Assembly: GCA_021234155.1 (NCBI GenBank)
Contig: JAJEKV010000040.1
Span: forward strand, 3,079,799-3,143,798
Source of the DNA: Isoetes taiwanensis
Lineage: Eukaryota; Streptophyta; Lycopodiopsida; Isoetales; Isoetaceae
Length of the DNA: 64,000 nt
Reading direction: 5' to 3'
In this document: positions 47,886 through 59,719 of the stretch, piece after piece
Position numbering within the stretch: position 1 is the first letter of the stretch
How the letters are laid out: each line of letters starts with the position of its first letter
Notes under the pieces: model-generated
What the model was told of the DNA's origin: nothing
Seen by the model: only the letters and a program-made list of their open reading frames with translations
Databases searched by the model: none
Translations under genes and position numbers: made by a program

Positions 47886-49247
47886 TTGATGAACCGTGCA
47901 TTTGTACATGTCAAGTTAGTGATGAGGGGGCACTATTGGGTCAGCACTGGGGGCCCTTAAGGGCTATTTAAAAATAAAATGGTTATATTTTCGAAAAAAA
48001 CTACTCAATTTTAGCTAAAACTAATAGGTCTTTTAGGATATCAAATCCCTTTAATATGACAGGGGTTACTTTTATATTTTTTAATGCTTTTTTCACATGG
48101 TTTTTCTATGATTTTGTTGTTGTATTCGTGCGGGTGTACTAAATAGTATTTTCTAGAGTGCACCCTTTTCAAGCCATTGATTTTGAATAAGAAATTCAAT
48201 CCTATGGTTGTGGTCTCTCAAAGTTTTAGATTCATGGTTATTTTAGAGGGTTTAGGGTTTTAATAATCGAAGCTTTTCAATTCTTCTCAGAAGAAACAGG
48301 CATATGTAGAGGCTCGGGCATGCAAGCGTCCGGCCATGCGTTGTAGGTCACTGAAGGAACAGGGAGGAAAGAGTAGATGATCACTATCATATTTAGTGCA
48401 AAGGGGTTTCCCATAATCAGCGTGAGGGAGGGCGCTCATTTGGCGACATAGGAAGGCGTTGATCAAATTATTCCCATGGTTTTCAAATTCGGTTTGAAGA
48501 TTGAGCTCGATTTGAGCTCTAACTATGTTTGTCGATTCACGGACCGTGTGGGTACATGTAAGCTCCTTATCTACAAGTAGCTCCACGGTCGAACCTCGAG
48601 CTGTATTTCTAAGAAGCTTATAAAGAATAGATCTTGGCGATCTTCCTCATACTTTCGTCAGGCATGCTTGGGTGATCTCGATCATGCTCCTCACGCAAAT
48701 TGAGGCTAATCTTCAAGACATTTGCTTATATGCTACTTAACTATGGCGATGCATCCAGGCAAACATCGAGATAAGCATTGTCTGTGAGTTAGGGAAACAT
48801 CGGATGTAAGCATCATATCCGCCTTATATTTTTGTTGTGAAATAGTTTGAAGGTACAAATTTTACTAGCTATTTGTTGAACCATTTTTTCCAAATGGGGT
48901 CGAAGCTTGTGGAACTGCCAACCCACATGTTTTCCTTTGGGGCTATTTAATTCTGAACACATTCCTTGTGCGACTCATAGCAAGTAAAATTTCTAATTAT
49001 TAATGCTCTTGCATTTCCTGATTTACTTGCAATCTTATTGGATTGCAGAATATCTCACGGTGCTTGAGATTTGGTTCTACATAGCATAGTTCATGTTATT
49101 TTCTTTTCCACACATGAGGATGATGATCAAATTGTTTCTGTGGTTTTCATATTCCGATTTGAAGGTTGAGCCTCTCTGATTTGAGCTCTAATTATGTTTG
49201 TCCTTCTAGTTAACAATTGTTGGCCTCAGAATTAAAGTCTACATAGA
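47886..49247. other. No gene recognised; imperfect ~80-bp direct repeat
   Basis: About 80 bases near 48450-48535 (gatcaaattattcccatgg ... tttgagctctaactatg) are repeated, diverged, near 49125-49205. A minus-strand frame of 99 codons at 48287-48586 spans the first copy and has no known family. Confidence 0.4.
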
Positions 49248-49261
49248 TTGCAAGCATATGA

Positions 49262-49860
49262 GAAGAAAGAAAGAATGAATGAATGGTTTTTATCGTCCAC
49301 TGAGACCAATCGGCCTATGGGACCCGTGGTATGGCGCAGAAAACTTATTCTTGTCCCGTTAAAAAACCCACCGGCGGGTTTTCGAGGGAAAAACCGTGGC
49401 AGTAATAAGAGTGCTGTCAAACTGTACAAGTATACATTATCATGAAATAAATTTATATATACATGTCAAGTGTGTGCCCGAGGACATAGCTGATTTCGCA
49501 TGTCCATAACCTCCTGAAGGTATGATTACGCCACTTCGACGGCGCCGGGCCAATGTCACATGTAGCGGCCGCCAAGCCCCGACCAACTAAGCATAGCGGA
49601 TGGATTTGATCATATCTTTGGGCAACTTTGAAGGGTATGAGATTCATCCTCAATGACTCCCATTTGGCAAAGATTGACAGAGCCCGGTCCGGGCGTGGGT
49701 CACCAATCCATCTCGCCGGATCTCAATTCGAAGATGGTGTGCCCTCGCGAATGGAGGCAATGAGTCTGCCTTTTCATGGGCAAGTGGGTACACCTTCAGA
49801 AGCTATTTTGTTGTGTGGCCGTTATTTGTCTTATCTAGAGCCATAATTGAAAACTATTGT
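49262..49860 (-). mobile_element. LINE 3' fragment with (GAAA)/(GAATG)n tail
   Basis: On the minus strand, about 49850-49600 encodes the post-RT segment ending CxxGVIEDESHTLQSCP, the same motif as at 10.9 kb. The 3' UTR module is at 49410-49352, with a perfect AAAACCC/GGGTTTT inverted pair, and the 3' tail is a mixed (GAAA)(GAATG) microsatellite at 49262-49284. Frame breaks are present. Confidence 0.72.
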
Positions 49861-50107
49861 TGAAGCTTGAGGTCCTTTATCATCTGGCCGACAGAGGACA
49901 TACATGTTGTCGGCCCAGATTCTGCTAAATTCTCAACTCCATCGGCACAATTCAAGAATCTTCTTTGATGGCAAGATATGGGAAGCTAGACAACCTTCCT
50001 TTGCAAAAACCATAGTCCCCAGCTCCTACTAGTGATCTTTGACTTGGGCATGTCCAGAGAGCTTCTAGAGAGACAATGTGTGCTTTTGTATGGTCGGCGC
50101 AAATTTT

Positions 50108-50281
50108 TGCCGCCATATGGCATGGGAGTCATTGTATTGAAGATCTCAACAATGTTATGTCGACTTGAAATTGGGCAAAGAATGGTTATCTCAAGAACCA
50201 TTATGAAGGTCCTGCCAATGCCGGAGAGACCATCCATGAGATGCATTGCTTGTGCAGAAATGCCACAACTTCATGATCTTA
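50108..50281. repeat. Direct repeat, intact copy
   Basis: This begins gccgccatatggcatggg and ends atgccacaacttcatgatc. A second copy starts at 50609 and is split by the LINE at 50718-52180; its right end resumes at 52181. Confidence 0.8.
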
Positions 50282-50608
50282 TCAGGTGGCAAATAAGTTT
50301 AGTCTGTATTAATGATGCTCCAATCAGAAGCTTACAAACGCATTAAAAGGAAGGATATGGAGGTTATGAAATTAGAAATTAGTCAGACAAAGAAAAGACC
50401 ATATAAAATAATAAATCACATGCCAAAAAAAACTTACTATGCACAATAAATACTCAAAGAAAACAACACTTAAGGTAATTCTAGATTTTAGGCCTTCTCA
50501 TGTTGTTTGAGAAGTTGTTGTGCAAGCTTCTCTGCTAAAGAGATTGCCGAGCAAAGAACTTTTCATTGGGATATGCAATCATCTGAAAAAATAATGTTTG
50601 CTGCAACT

Positions 50609-52216
50609 TGCCATATGGCATGGGAGTCATTGTATTCCAAATCTCAACAATGTAGCTGCAACCATTATAAAGCTTCAGCCAATGTCGAAGAGGCCATCTA
50701 TGAGCTGCATTGCTTGTTTTTTTTTGTTGAAGGACATCAGACTTTATTCAATCAAAGAGTCAAATACAAGTATAAATCAGAGACAGGAATAAAATCTCAA
50801 ATGGATAAAAGCGGAGACCCACCGAGTGAAGCAACCTGCCTAAGCATAAGAGTGCACATCCAAAAACTCCTCAAAAATCAATCGCCTCTTGCGAGGGGCA
50901 AGTGAAGAACAATGATACGACTTTACAATGTAACCTTGAGCTTCTTGGAGAACACGATTATCTGCCACATCCAGACCTTTGAAGATTACCAATCTTAGCC
51001 TTTTTCCAGATAGTCCAAAGCAACCATCCTGGCCGCTAGATGAAAAAAGCACGGCCTTGTAACTCTTTTCATGTACTTGGGTAAATTGCCAAAAGCGGTT
51101 GTTGACTTTTAGTGAAACACGAAAAAGGGAAAACAACCAGTCCCATACCTGTCTAAGGTGTTCACACATGAAAAAGCAATGCTCAATGGTCTCGGATCCA
51201 CGCTTGCATACTAGACGATTTGATATTCTAGGGTTAAACTTATGGATAAGCACATTAACCCTTGGACACCTATGAAGAATGCGCCACCAAAGAATCGCCA
51301 CTTTAGGATGAAGTAGCTTGTCCCATGCCCAAGACCACACCTTCGCCATTGAAGAGGAGGAAGTTGAAGAGACCACTTATTAGATCCGGGAAGAATATCG
51401 GTATCAAGCAACAAGCGATACATAGAGTTCACAAGTTTGCACTCTTTAGTTTCTTCATGACAAACCCATACCAAAATATCTTCTTGGTGTGGCGTAATAG
51501 GCTGTAGAAAATCAGCAACGTTTGCCAAAGAATTCTATCCCATCGCCCCAATAGAAACTTTAAATCAAAAGCCTCCCATGTCAAAGAATCGGCCTGAGTC
51601 ATACCATCTTTGCAATAGTTAAGATTCCAAAGCACTTTTCCAACGTCTTTGAGTCAATGGGTGCCTTTGTAAAGCAAAGTGGTTGATTGTCTACCGAGGG
51701 ATCCACCAACAAGGTGCGATCAACTGTACACAAGCAGTTGGACTGATGTGAAGTAAAGTTTTGATCGTGTCTGCGGGAATCTAACAATCCCTTTAAGAAT
51801 GGAGAAGCATTATGATAAGGCCGCAACTCATAAAATAAACTCCATGGAAGAACAGGTTGGAGTGTGACTTTACCAAAGGGATACTGATGGTAGGTAAGAG
51901 CACAATGCAATAAGCCGTAACCCAGGAGAATCATCCTTACCTACGAGAAGCCGTCAAATGAATTTTGAGATCATAACCTTACTCTGCAAATGGAAATCTG
52001 TCATGCCCAAACCTCCAGCAGACTTAGGTTTTATACACTTAGACCATGCAACCTTCACCACTACCCCTGCTTCATTTCCACCCCAGATAAAGTTTCTAAC
52101 AACACCCACAATCTCCACGAAACTTTGAGTGGGGAAGCAAGAATGGCGTAAATATATAGACATGTGTGTTGCTTAAGACATGCTTGTGTAGGAATGCCAC
52201 AACTTTATGATCTTGT
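50609..52216. repeat. Direct repeat, copy split by a LINE
   Basis: 50609-50717 and 52181-52216 together align with the intact copy at 50108-50281. The junction falls at TGCTTGT, which is duplicated around the LINE. Confidence 0.8.
50718..52180 (-). mobile_element. 5'-truncated L1-type LINE with 7-bp TSD
   Basis: The element is flanked by TGCTTGT at 50711-50717 and 52181-52187. Its 3' tail is an oligo-A (oligo-T on the plus strand at 50718-50724). Minus-strand reading gives NFIWGGNEAGVVVKVAWSKC and PKSAGGLGMTDFHLQ (52163-51954), VNSMYRLLL (51430), then 51376-50840 (178 codons) with WDKLLHPKVAILWWRIL and SETIEHCFFMCEHLRQVW, the zf-RVT domain. Only the C-terminal part of the polyprotein is present, consistent with incomplete reverse transcription. 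Frame breaks separate the parts. Confidence 0.9.
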
Positions 52217-52423
52217 GAGCAACATTTGAATTCCTCAAAAATATAAGTTTTGCTTTATTTTATGTTTGAAAGATAAAGATAAATCGGAATGCATCTAAAA
52301 TATTCAAAATGACAATGCAACTATCATGCCAATCATTGATATTATCATATATCATCACGCTTGTTTTTTTTCCCTTTTTTTTCTTTAAGTTCCTAAATAA
52401 GCATATCAATAAAATGTTTTGAA

Positions 52424-53156
52424 TGTTGGATATGTTCATGTTACTTCTGTGAAAGACAGAGCTTGAAATGCAAAGATGTATGCGGTCTTGGATAATCACG
52501 AGTTAACAAACGTGAATAAGTGTGAAGTGCAGGATCTATCTAGTCATGAAAGTGCACTAAAAAATTACGACAAAAGCGTACTTTTCCAGGTATCAAGTGT
52601 GAGAATCAAAGGGGTTCATACATGGGTAAATCTAGGTATTCATGGTTGAACCTAGTATGTTTTGAATATTAGGAGTTGTTAATGGTTAACTTGTCCAATG
52701 GTTAACATTAACATAATTGTCCAATGGTTAACATTAACATAATATTATGAACGGGCATGGTCGTTTTTGAAGAAGAGTGCATGTGGGATAATTGCAGATA
52801 AGCACGACGGTTATAGAATGCCGATTGTGGAGCCTTGCCGATCGGATTTGACAGAATAAGATGATGGGAGAATTCACATCAGTGGGTGTACATGGCTGGA
52901 TTCGCCAAGGGTCAGAAAGGATCGAATTGAAGTGTTAATTCGATGCCCGAGCTCTCGAATAATCCAATGCTACAGTAATTCGTTGAATATTGAATGAACA
53001 GTGTTTTATAAGGTTTTGTGCAATGGTTGAAGGTTAACTATTGTGTCATAATAATAGTTCAAAGGAATAAGTTGAAGTTGTGTTTGAATGATTTTCTTAA
53101 GAGTTCTTGCTTAAAGTTCCATTAGAACCAACCACAACTCATAAGGTTTTCTAACA
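52424..53156 (+). repeat. 5' LTR of the copia element (733 bp)
   Basis: It starts TGTTGGATATGTTCATG and ends TTTTCTAACA. It contains a duplicated gttaacattaacataat stretch near 52690-52745. Confidence 0.92.
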
Positions 53157-53157
53157 G

Positions 53158-53169
53158 TGGTATCAGAGC
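53158..53169 (+). promoter_or_regulatory. Primer-binding site (initiator tRNA-Met)
   Basis: TGGTATCAGAGC one base after the LTR end, the standard copia site. Confidence 0.9.
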
Positions 53170-53170
53170 C

Positions 53171-53948
53171 ATGTCAAGCAGGTTTGGAGCAGGGTTGCTA
53201 AACTCAATTACTGTGTATGAAGGAGGGCCAGGCTTTCAGATTTGGAAGGAACAAATCAAGAATGTTCTAGAAAATGAGGGCCTCTGGGAATTAGTTCAGG
53301 GAACTAATTCAAGTGGAGATGCAACCTCTGTGGTTGCAGGAAGAAGGACCCGCCCTCCGGAGAGTCCGGGTGAAGTAGAGTCAGGTAAACGGAAAAAGAT
53401 GAAGCAAGTGGAAAAGATGAAGTTGTCAAGCTTCGAGAAGCTTATGGTATTCTAACCAGCAAAGTTGGAGCCTCAATTTTGCTGAAAATAAGAGGAAAGT
53501 CTCCTAGTGACATTTGGAAGTTCTTGCTTAAGAACTATGAGGAAAAGTCATCATCACAAATTGATGTTCTTGATAAGGCTCTTAGGATGCTAAGGGTTAA
53601 AGAAGGGGATGACTTACCAAAGTTCTTTTCTAAATTTGATAACATTGATGCAGATTTAGAGGAGCTGGAGTCTTTGCTTGAGCAATGAAATTATTGCATG
53701 TAGCAAGGGCTGTTGAAGGGAATAAGCAATTGTCAACTCTGATAAGGAATGTGGCCAAAACAAGGGAAACAGGAAAGGCCAAGTTTACAGGCAAAAGCTC
53801 AAAGGATAAGAATGATATTGGTCCTTGCTTTCATTGTAAAGCTAAAGGTCATGTAAAGGCAAATTGTCCTAAGTTAAAGGAGGTTGAGTGCTTTAATTGT
53901 GGAGGCAAAGGCCATTTTGCAAAAGGTGTTCAAGCAAAAAATGAATAG
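53171..53948 (+). pseudogene. copia gag remnant
   Basis: Three frames (53171-53455, 53479-53688, 53685-53948) give a UBN2-like gag: FQIWKEQIKNVLENEGLWELV near the start, then a SDIWKFLLKNYEEKS segment and a leucine-rich stretch. Two zinc knuckles follow: CFHCKAKGHVKANC is intact; the second (CFNCGGKGHFAK) loses its last Cys by a frame change near 53930. Role: capsid and RNA packaging. Confidence 0.8.
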
Positions 53949-54026
53949 GGCGCAGGTCGAAAGCGGAGAGGGAGAAATCCTAGAGGTCGAGGAAAAAACC
54001 TTAATGGTCAAAGGTCTGCCATAAAT

Positions 54027-57000
54027 TTGGTGCAGGATATTGAGGAGGAATCCAGTGAAGAAGATGAAGATGCAGAGGTAAGTGATCATAATATTTTAGT
54101 TGTTTCAAAAGAAGGTTCTAACAATAGTGATGAAATGCTAATATTAGATAGTGGAGCAGAAAAATCCGTGACAAGCTCAGCCAAGTTTTTCAAGGAGGGA
54201 AAAGAAGGGAAAATTAAGCACATCAAGCTGGGAAATGGAAAGTTACAAGAAGTTCAATGTACAGGGATGTTAGAACTGTTTGACCTTCAAGGGAAAGTAG
54301 TAAACTTGAAGGATGTTTTGTGTGTACCCTCTCTAGTCGAATTTAATTTACAGAGCAATGCCTAGTAGACATGGGATATTCTATTGTTTTTGACAAGCAT
54401 GGATGTAAAGTGTTTTTCAATAATGAAATCAAGTTTCTTGGGAAAAGGATTGGTAATTTGTTTGCATTGGACAGAAATTGTGTGCCTTGTGTTAACTCTG
54501 TTATGATTCCTGACATAGACACTTGGCATCAAAGGCTATGCCATGTTAATCACAGCACTATAGACACCTTGATCAAAGGAAAAATAATTAAAGCAAAATC
54601 TGAAGCTGAAGGATCAAGAATTTGCTTAGGTTGCAGGTTAGGAAAACATGCAAGGCTGCCTTTTAAAAGAGCAAAGAGAAAAACCAAAAGGGTGTTGGAA
54701 TTAGTTCATTCTGACCTTTGTGGTCCACTTAATGTCAGAGGAATATCAGGAAAAAGGTATTTTATTACCTTTATTGATGACTTTAGTAGAAAGACTACAT
54801 GTATGTGTCTTAGAACTAAAGATCAAGCCTTTGAGGCTTACAAACAGTTTGCTGCAGAGGTGGAATTGGAAACAGGGAGGAAAGTAAAATGTATTAGATC
54901 TGACCGTGGTGGAGAGTTTATGTCAAGTGAGTTCATCAAGTTTTGCAAGGCCAGAGGAATCAAAAGACAATTTACATGTACTTACTCACCTCAAACCAAT
55001 GGAATTGCTGAGCGAAAAAACAGAACTATCTTAAATGCTGTTAGAGCCATGATAAAACATACAGGGCTGCCTAATTATTTATGGGAAGAAGCCGTTATGA
55101 CAGCAGTGGAAGTTCAGAATATGTTACCAAATAAAGGGCTCAAAGGAATGACACCAAATGAGCTATGGTCTGGAGTTAAACCAAATTATGAAAAATTAAG
55201 AGCTTTTGATTGCTTGAGTTTTGTACATGTACCAAAGCAACAAAGACTTAAGTTGGATGATCGATCCAGAATAGCCTTTCTTGTAGGCTATGATCAAGAA
55301 TCCAAAGCATATAGGCTGTTTGATCCACAAAGGAAAAAAATCCTAATTAGCAGGGACGTCATTTTTGATGAATCTCAGTGTTACAAGAACATTAAGTTCT
55401 TTTCTGTTAATTCTAAAGTAAAAGAAGTGCAGAAGTTGATTGACAACATTATTGATGATGATGAAATAGAGATTGACAAAGTTAACACCAAGCAGGTCAG
55501 TTTTGCAGTTGAACCAGATATTAGTACTAATGTTCCAGATAAAGAAATGGTTCAACAAAAATCTGGTAGGAGGACAGCTGCTCAGATTCTTCAACAAGAG
55601 GCCAATGTATATCCTGAAATATTTGGAAGAGACATCACAGGTAGAAGCAAAAGGCTACAGGGTGAAGTTGCAGATATAAATCTCATTGAGATACTGGCCT
55701 TGCTAGATACTGAAGTGCCTAAATCATATAAAGAGGCTATAAACAGTGTTGATAGAAGGAAATGGAAAACTGCTATGAATGATGAGCTAGATGCCTTTAA
55801 AAGAACAGAAACATATGATCTTGTGGATTTGCCAGAAGGAAGGCATGCAATAGGATGCAAATGGATATTTAAGATAAAGCAAGGTGTTCAATCTAACTCA
55901 GTAAAGTATAAAGCTCGGCTTGTAGCACAGGGATACACACAAAGGAAAGGAATTGACTATGAGGAAACCTTTTCTCCTATAGTCAAATTAACAAGTATAA
56001 GAATGTTATTGGGTGGCTGTAGCAAATGCAAAAATTTCGGCACATCACATGGATGTTTCCAATTGCATTCTTGAATGCAGATTTAGAAGAAGATATTTTT
56101 ATGATGCAACCTCCCGGTTTTGAGCAAGGGAAAGCAAAAGTATGGAAGCTCAAGAAAGTCGTCTATGGGTCAAAACAAATCCACCAAGACAAAGGGTATA
56201 TGTGCATGGATTCATATTTGAGAGAACAAGGTTTTTGAAACTAAAGGATGATGGAAATATCTATTTATTCAAAGATGGAGATGAAGTTTGCTACATTGCA
56301 TTGTATGTAGATGACAATGTTATGGTTAGTAGCAATCTTGAAGTGCTACAAAAATGTAAAACTATTCTCAAGAATCGATTCAAGATGATCTGACCTAGGG
56401 AACCTAAAAAAAGTTCTTAGGTATTGAGGTTTTTAGAGATCGAGACAAACAGGTTATAACATTAACTCAAAGTCAGAATATTGCTGGCATACTCAAGAGG
56501 TTTAATATGGAGGAATGTAAAATGGTTAAAACTCCTATGGTTCCTGGAAATAAGCTTTCTTCTAATATGGAGGTTGACAGGTCAGAATTGGAACATATTC
56601 CATATCAAGAATTAGTTGGTTGTCTGCTGTACTTATCAAATTGTACAAGACCTGACATTTCATATGCAGTAAATGTTTTGAGTAGATACTGTCATAATTT
56701 TGGAAAAGAACATTGGCAAGCAGCCAAAAGAGTTCTTAGATATCCGGGGGAACTATGGACCTTGGCATTCGGTTTAATTAAGCAACATGGAATTATTATC
56801 TTCTTTGTGATTACTGATGGGAGGAGACCCCGATGAGAGAAAATCAACCTCGGGGAGTTATATGCATGCTAGGTGGAGGACCTATTTCTTGGAAATGTAG
56901 GAAACAAAAAGCCATAGCACTCTCTTCTTGAGGCGTAAATATGCAAACCGCAACTCTTGGCCGCAAAAAGAAATAGTTTGGAGTGAAAGATTGTTAAAAG

Positions 57001-57200
57001 AAATAGGTGTAGAACAGAGGAAACCATTACAGCTATTTTCAGATAGTACTAGCTGCATAAAGATGACTAAAAATCCCATACAACACGAAAGGACAAAGCA
57101 TATCGAGCTGAGATGCACTTTATAAGAGATTTGGTAAGTAAAGGAATTATCACAAGACAATATGTTCGCATTTAATTACAGTTGGCGATATTTTAACTAA
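54027..57200 (+). pseudogene. copia pol remnant (protease, integrase, RT, RNase H)
   Basis: Protease: ILDSGAEKSV, with the DSGA catalytic motif, in 54027-54365. Integrase in 54371-56074: the HHCC zinc region (H..H..CLGC), then the three catalytic acids in HSDLCGPL, RSDRGGEF and NGIAERKNRT. RT begins in the same frame: WKTAMNDELDAF, GCKWIFKIK, KARLVAQGYTQ. A frame break near 56020 is followed by LNADLEEDIFMMQPPGF and ALYVDDNVMV (YVDDN rather than the usual YVDDM). RNase H words occur to about 57125: ELVGCLLYLSNCTRPDISYAV, then ISWKCRKQK and HERTKHIELR. At least four frame changes. Confidence 0.9.
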
Positions 57201-57273
57201 AGCATTGGATGAAATCCAAGTTTGATAAGTCGAGACAAATGATTAGTTGCAAGAAGATAACATGAAGGGAAAG

Positions 57274-57918
57274 TGTTGGATATGTTCATGATATACATGT
57301 GAAAGACGAGCTTGAAATGCAAAGATGTATGCGGTCTTGGATAATCACAGCTAACAAACAGAATAAGTGTGAAGTGCGGGATCTATCTAGTCATGAGTGC
57401 ACTAATAATCGACAAATGGGTATCAAGTGTGAGAATCAAGGGGCATACATGGGTAAGTCTAGGTATTCATGGTTGAACCTAGTATGTTTGAATATTAGGA
57501 GTTGTTAATGGTTAACTTGTCCAATGGTTAACATTAACATAATAATATGAACGGGCATGGTCGTTTTTGAAGAGTAGTGCATGTGGGATAATTGCAGATA
57601 AGCACGACGGTTATAGAATGCCGATTGTGGAGCCTTGCCGATCGGATTCCACAGGATAAGACGATGGGAGGATTCACATTAGTGGGGGGAACATGGTCGA
57701 TCTCGCCAAGGGTCGTAAAGGATCGAATTGAAGTGTTAATTGATGCCCGAGCTCTCGAATAATCCAATCCTATGGTCGAATTGAATATTGAATGAACAGT
57801 GTTTTATAAGGTTTTGTGCAATGGTTGAAGGTTAACTATTGTGGCATAATAATAGTTCAAAGGAATAAGTGAAGTTGTATTTGAAAGATCTTCTAAGAGT
57901 TTTGCTTAAAGTTCCATT
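57274..57918 (+). repeat. 3' LTR of the copia element, left part
   Basis: Matches the 5' LTR from its first base to attccatt. The last ~33 bases of the LTR lie at 59025-59057, beyond the insert. Confidence 0.9.
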
Positions 57919-59024
57919 CTTGCACTACGACTCGCATGAACACAACAACAGGCTTTTCATTCATCTCAGCAGTTTTTTCTACAATGGTATAGGGTGGGTA
58001 GCTGCACATCGCAGGCTACCCAAAAAATGAAAAACATAGGGAATATCCAGTTATAACACCTGGACCCCAAATAAAATTGTGTGCTATAGATGTTGGCTAA
58101 GCGTTACTGCCGGGAGTTTATCGCCAGGGATTAAAAACCCCACCCTTTCGGGTTTTCAAGGAAAAACCCTAGCGATAAAATCTCGGCGGGGGCTTGACAA
58201 CGCAGGGGCTGCTAAACGCTCCCAAAAAACCCACGCTCCACGAGAATACCGGTCGCGCATCACCCCGGACCCGCACATCACCAACGTAAAACCAATAGAG
58301 AAAAACCTCGAAAAAGGGGGGCTGGTCACGCTGCCATACAACAAAAACAACATTTACACCTCGAAAAGCGAGGGGCTGGTCACGCGCGTGCCACGCGGCG
58401 CTTATAACAAATATGAACATATAAATAACAATTTTAAGGGGAAGGGTGGGAGCCATGGATACTGGTGAGATGAGAAAGCGTAGGCGAAACGTCGATGAAG
58501 AACTCTGCAATAAGTAGCGATCCCCAACCCGAAGAACGGCCTAGAAATGCATGCGATGCATGCATGCGGCCCTGCAATGCATGCATGCTCGCGCCTCGTC
58601 AAGAATGGCGATTATTCACGGCGAATCGATGGCATTCTTGCACTACACTCGCATGAACACAACAACAGGCCCGATACCGCAGAGAACTTCAAATACTAGA
58701 TCCGAGGAGAAAAGGTTGAAGATTGTCCTAGACCGGACAAAAGGGCAAAGATACAAGAGGTTAGAAAGGATAGGAAAGGCCAAGAAAGCGTGGCTCATGC
58801 AAGAAGAAGCCCCTCCTCCGCATGAGATCAAAGAATAGAAGCCATGGATACCGCCGAGATGAGAAAGCGCCCGATGAAACGTCGATGAAGAACTCGCAAT
58901 AAGTAGCGATCCCCCAACCTGAAGAACGGCCTAGAAATGCATGTGATGCATGCATGCGACGCATGCAATGCATGCATGCTCGTCTCGTGCAAGAATGCGA
59001 TTCGCTACGCGAATCGATGGCATT
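57919..59024. mobile_element. Unidentified 1.1-kb insert in the copia 3' LTR
   Basis: The insert consists of two tandem segments, 57919-58634 and 58635-59024, each starting cttgcactac...actcgcatgaac and ending gcgaatcgatggcatt. CATT is present on both sides (57915-57918 and 59021-59024) and at the internal junction. The segment starts and a nearby inner end (cgtgcaagaatg) are inverted to each other. The first segment includes a LINE-like 3' module (58125-58180) and a GC-richer open frame (58079-58468, 129 codons) with no known family. The ~170 bp before each segment end are near-identical and rich in GCATGC. The element class is unclear. Confidence 0.7.
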
Positions 59025-59057
59025 AGAATCAACTACAACTCATAAGGTTCTCTAACA
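59025..59057 (+). repeat. 3' LTR of the copia element, right end
   Basis: agaatcaactacaactcata... to CTAACA matches the last 33 bases of the 5' LTR (53124-53156). Confidence 0.88.
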
Positions 59058-59174
59058 TTGAATATGTCTATAATACATTACAGATGTTATGTACTTTGTT
59101 CACCCATCCCAACACCATCCCCAAGGCCCTGAAGGGGCCAAAATGTTTTTTAGTTAACACAAACCATTACATCT

Positions 59175-59504
59175 AACACTTTCAAATTAAAGTCCCTTTA
59201 AAACCGCCTTCGGTTTGGATGCATATTCACATGGGGGATGATGTAGAGCAGCGAGAGCCCCTTTCAAACTCCCTAAAATAGTATAATACATGTATAAAAT
59301 CAACACCATCTAATATATTGCCTCAAATATTATAATATTCTGTAAGTCTTGCTATACAGCATAAAAAACTTGTACGAGCACAGTCCATACGGTCCAAATC
59401 AAGGCATAACTCGTGAATATGCCCACCCAACGACTCTTGTTGCCCAGAGTGAATATGCACCCAAACCAAAGGGGGTTTTAAAGGGAATTTAATTTAAAAG
59501 TGTT
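59175..59504. mobile_element. Fold-back MITE, ~330 bp
   Basis: Arms 59175-59230 and 59449-59504 are inverted copies about 55 bp long (aacacttt...aaattaaa...ccctttaaaacc...ggtttggatgcatattcac against its reverse complement) with ~80-90% identity by eye. No coding content. No clear target duplication was found. A second gtgaatatgc word lies just inside the right arm. Confidence 0.7.
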
Positions 59505-59719
59505 GGGAACATCATCAATATGGACTAAACTTATTTGCACGGTCTCTTGCCTTATACGCAAGAGAAAAGTACCTAAAGCTATCAAGTAGGCTTCTGTCAC
59601 AAATATCACATGTTTTAATAACCCCTTTGGCATGCTTTGGTTGTGGTCTTCCATTCAGAATCACCAGTCGTACACTATTAATAATGTAAACGTGTACAAA
59701 GGAGATTACCACCATCTTT

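Larger units (their letters stand above)
52424..59057 (+). mobile_element. Ty1/copia retrotransposon, TSD TTGAA, 3' LTR split by an insert
   Basis: The 5' LTR (52424-53156) and 3' LTR (57274-57918 plus 59025-59057) begin TGTTGGATATG and end CTAACA. The 5-bp duplication TTGAA flanks the whole at 52419-52423 and 59058-59062. The primer-binding site TGGTATCAGAGC is at 53158-53169, and a purine tract (GAAGGGAAAG) sits at 57264-57273. Gene order is gag, protease, integrase, RT, RNase H, the copia order. Several frameshifts break the single ORF, so it is inactive. The 1106-bp insert at 57919-59024 is younger than the element. Confidence 0.93.

Noticed and set aside
58550-58990. GCATGC-rich runs as a CRISPR-like or regulatory array
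   Set aside because: Units are irregular, overlap palindromes and belong to a repeated insert; there are no spacers of even length, and the host is a plant.
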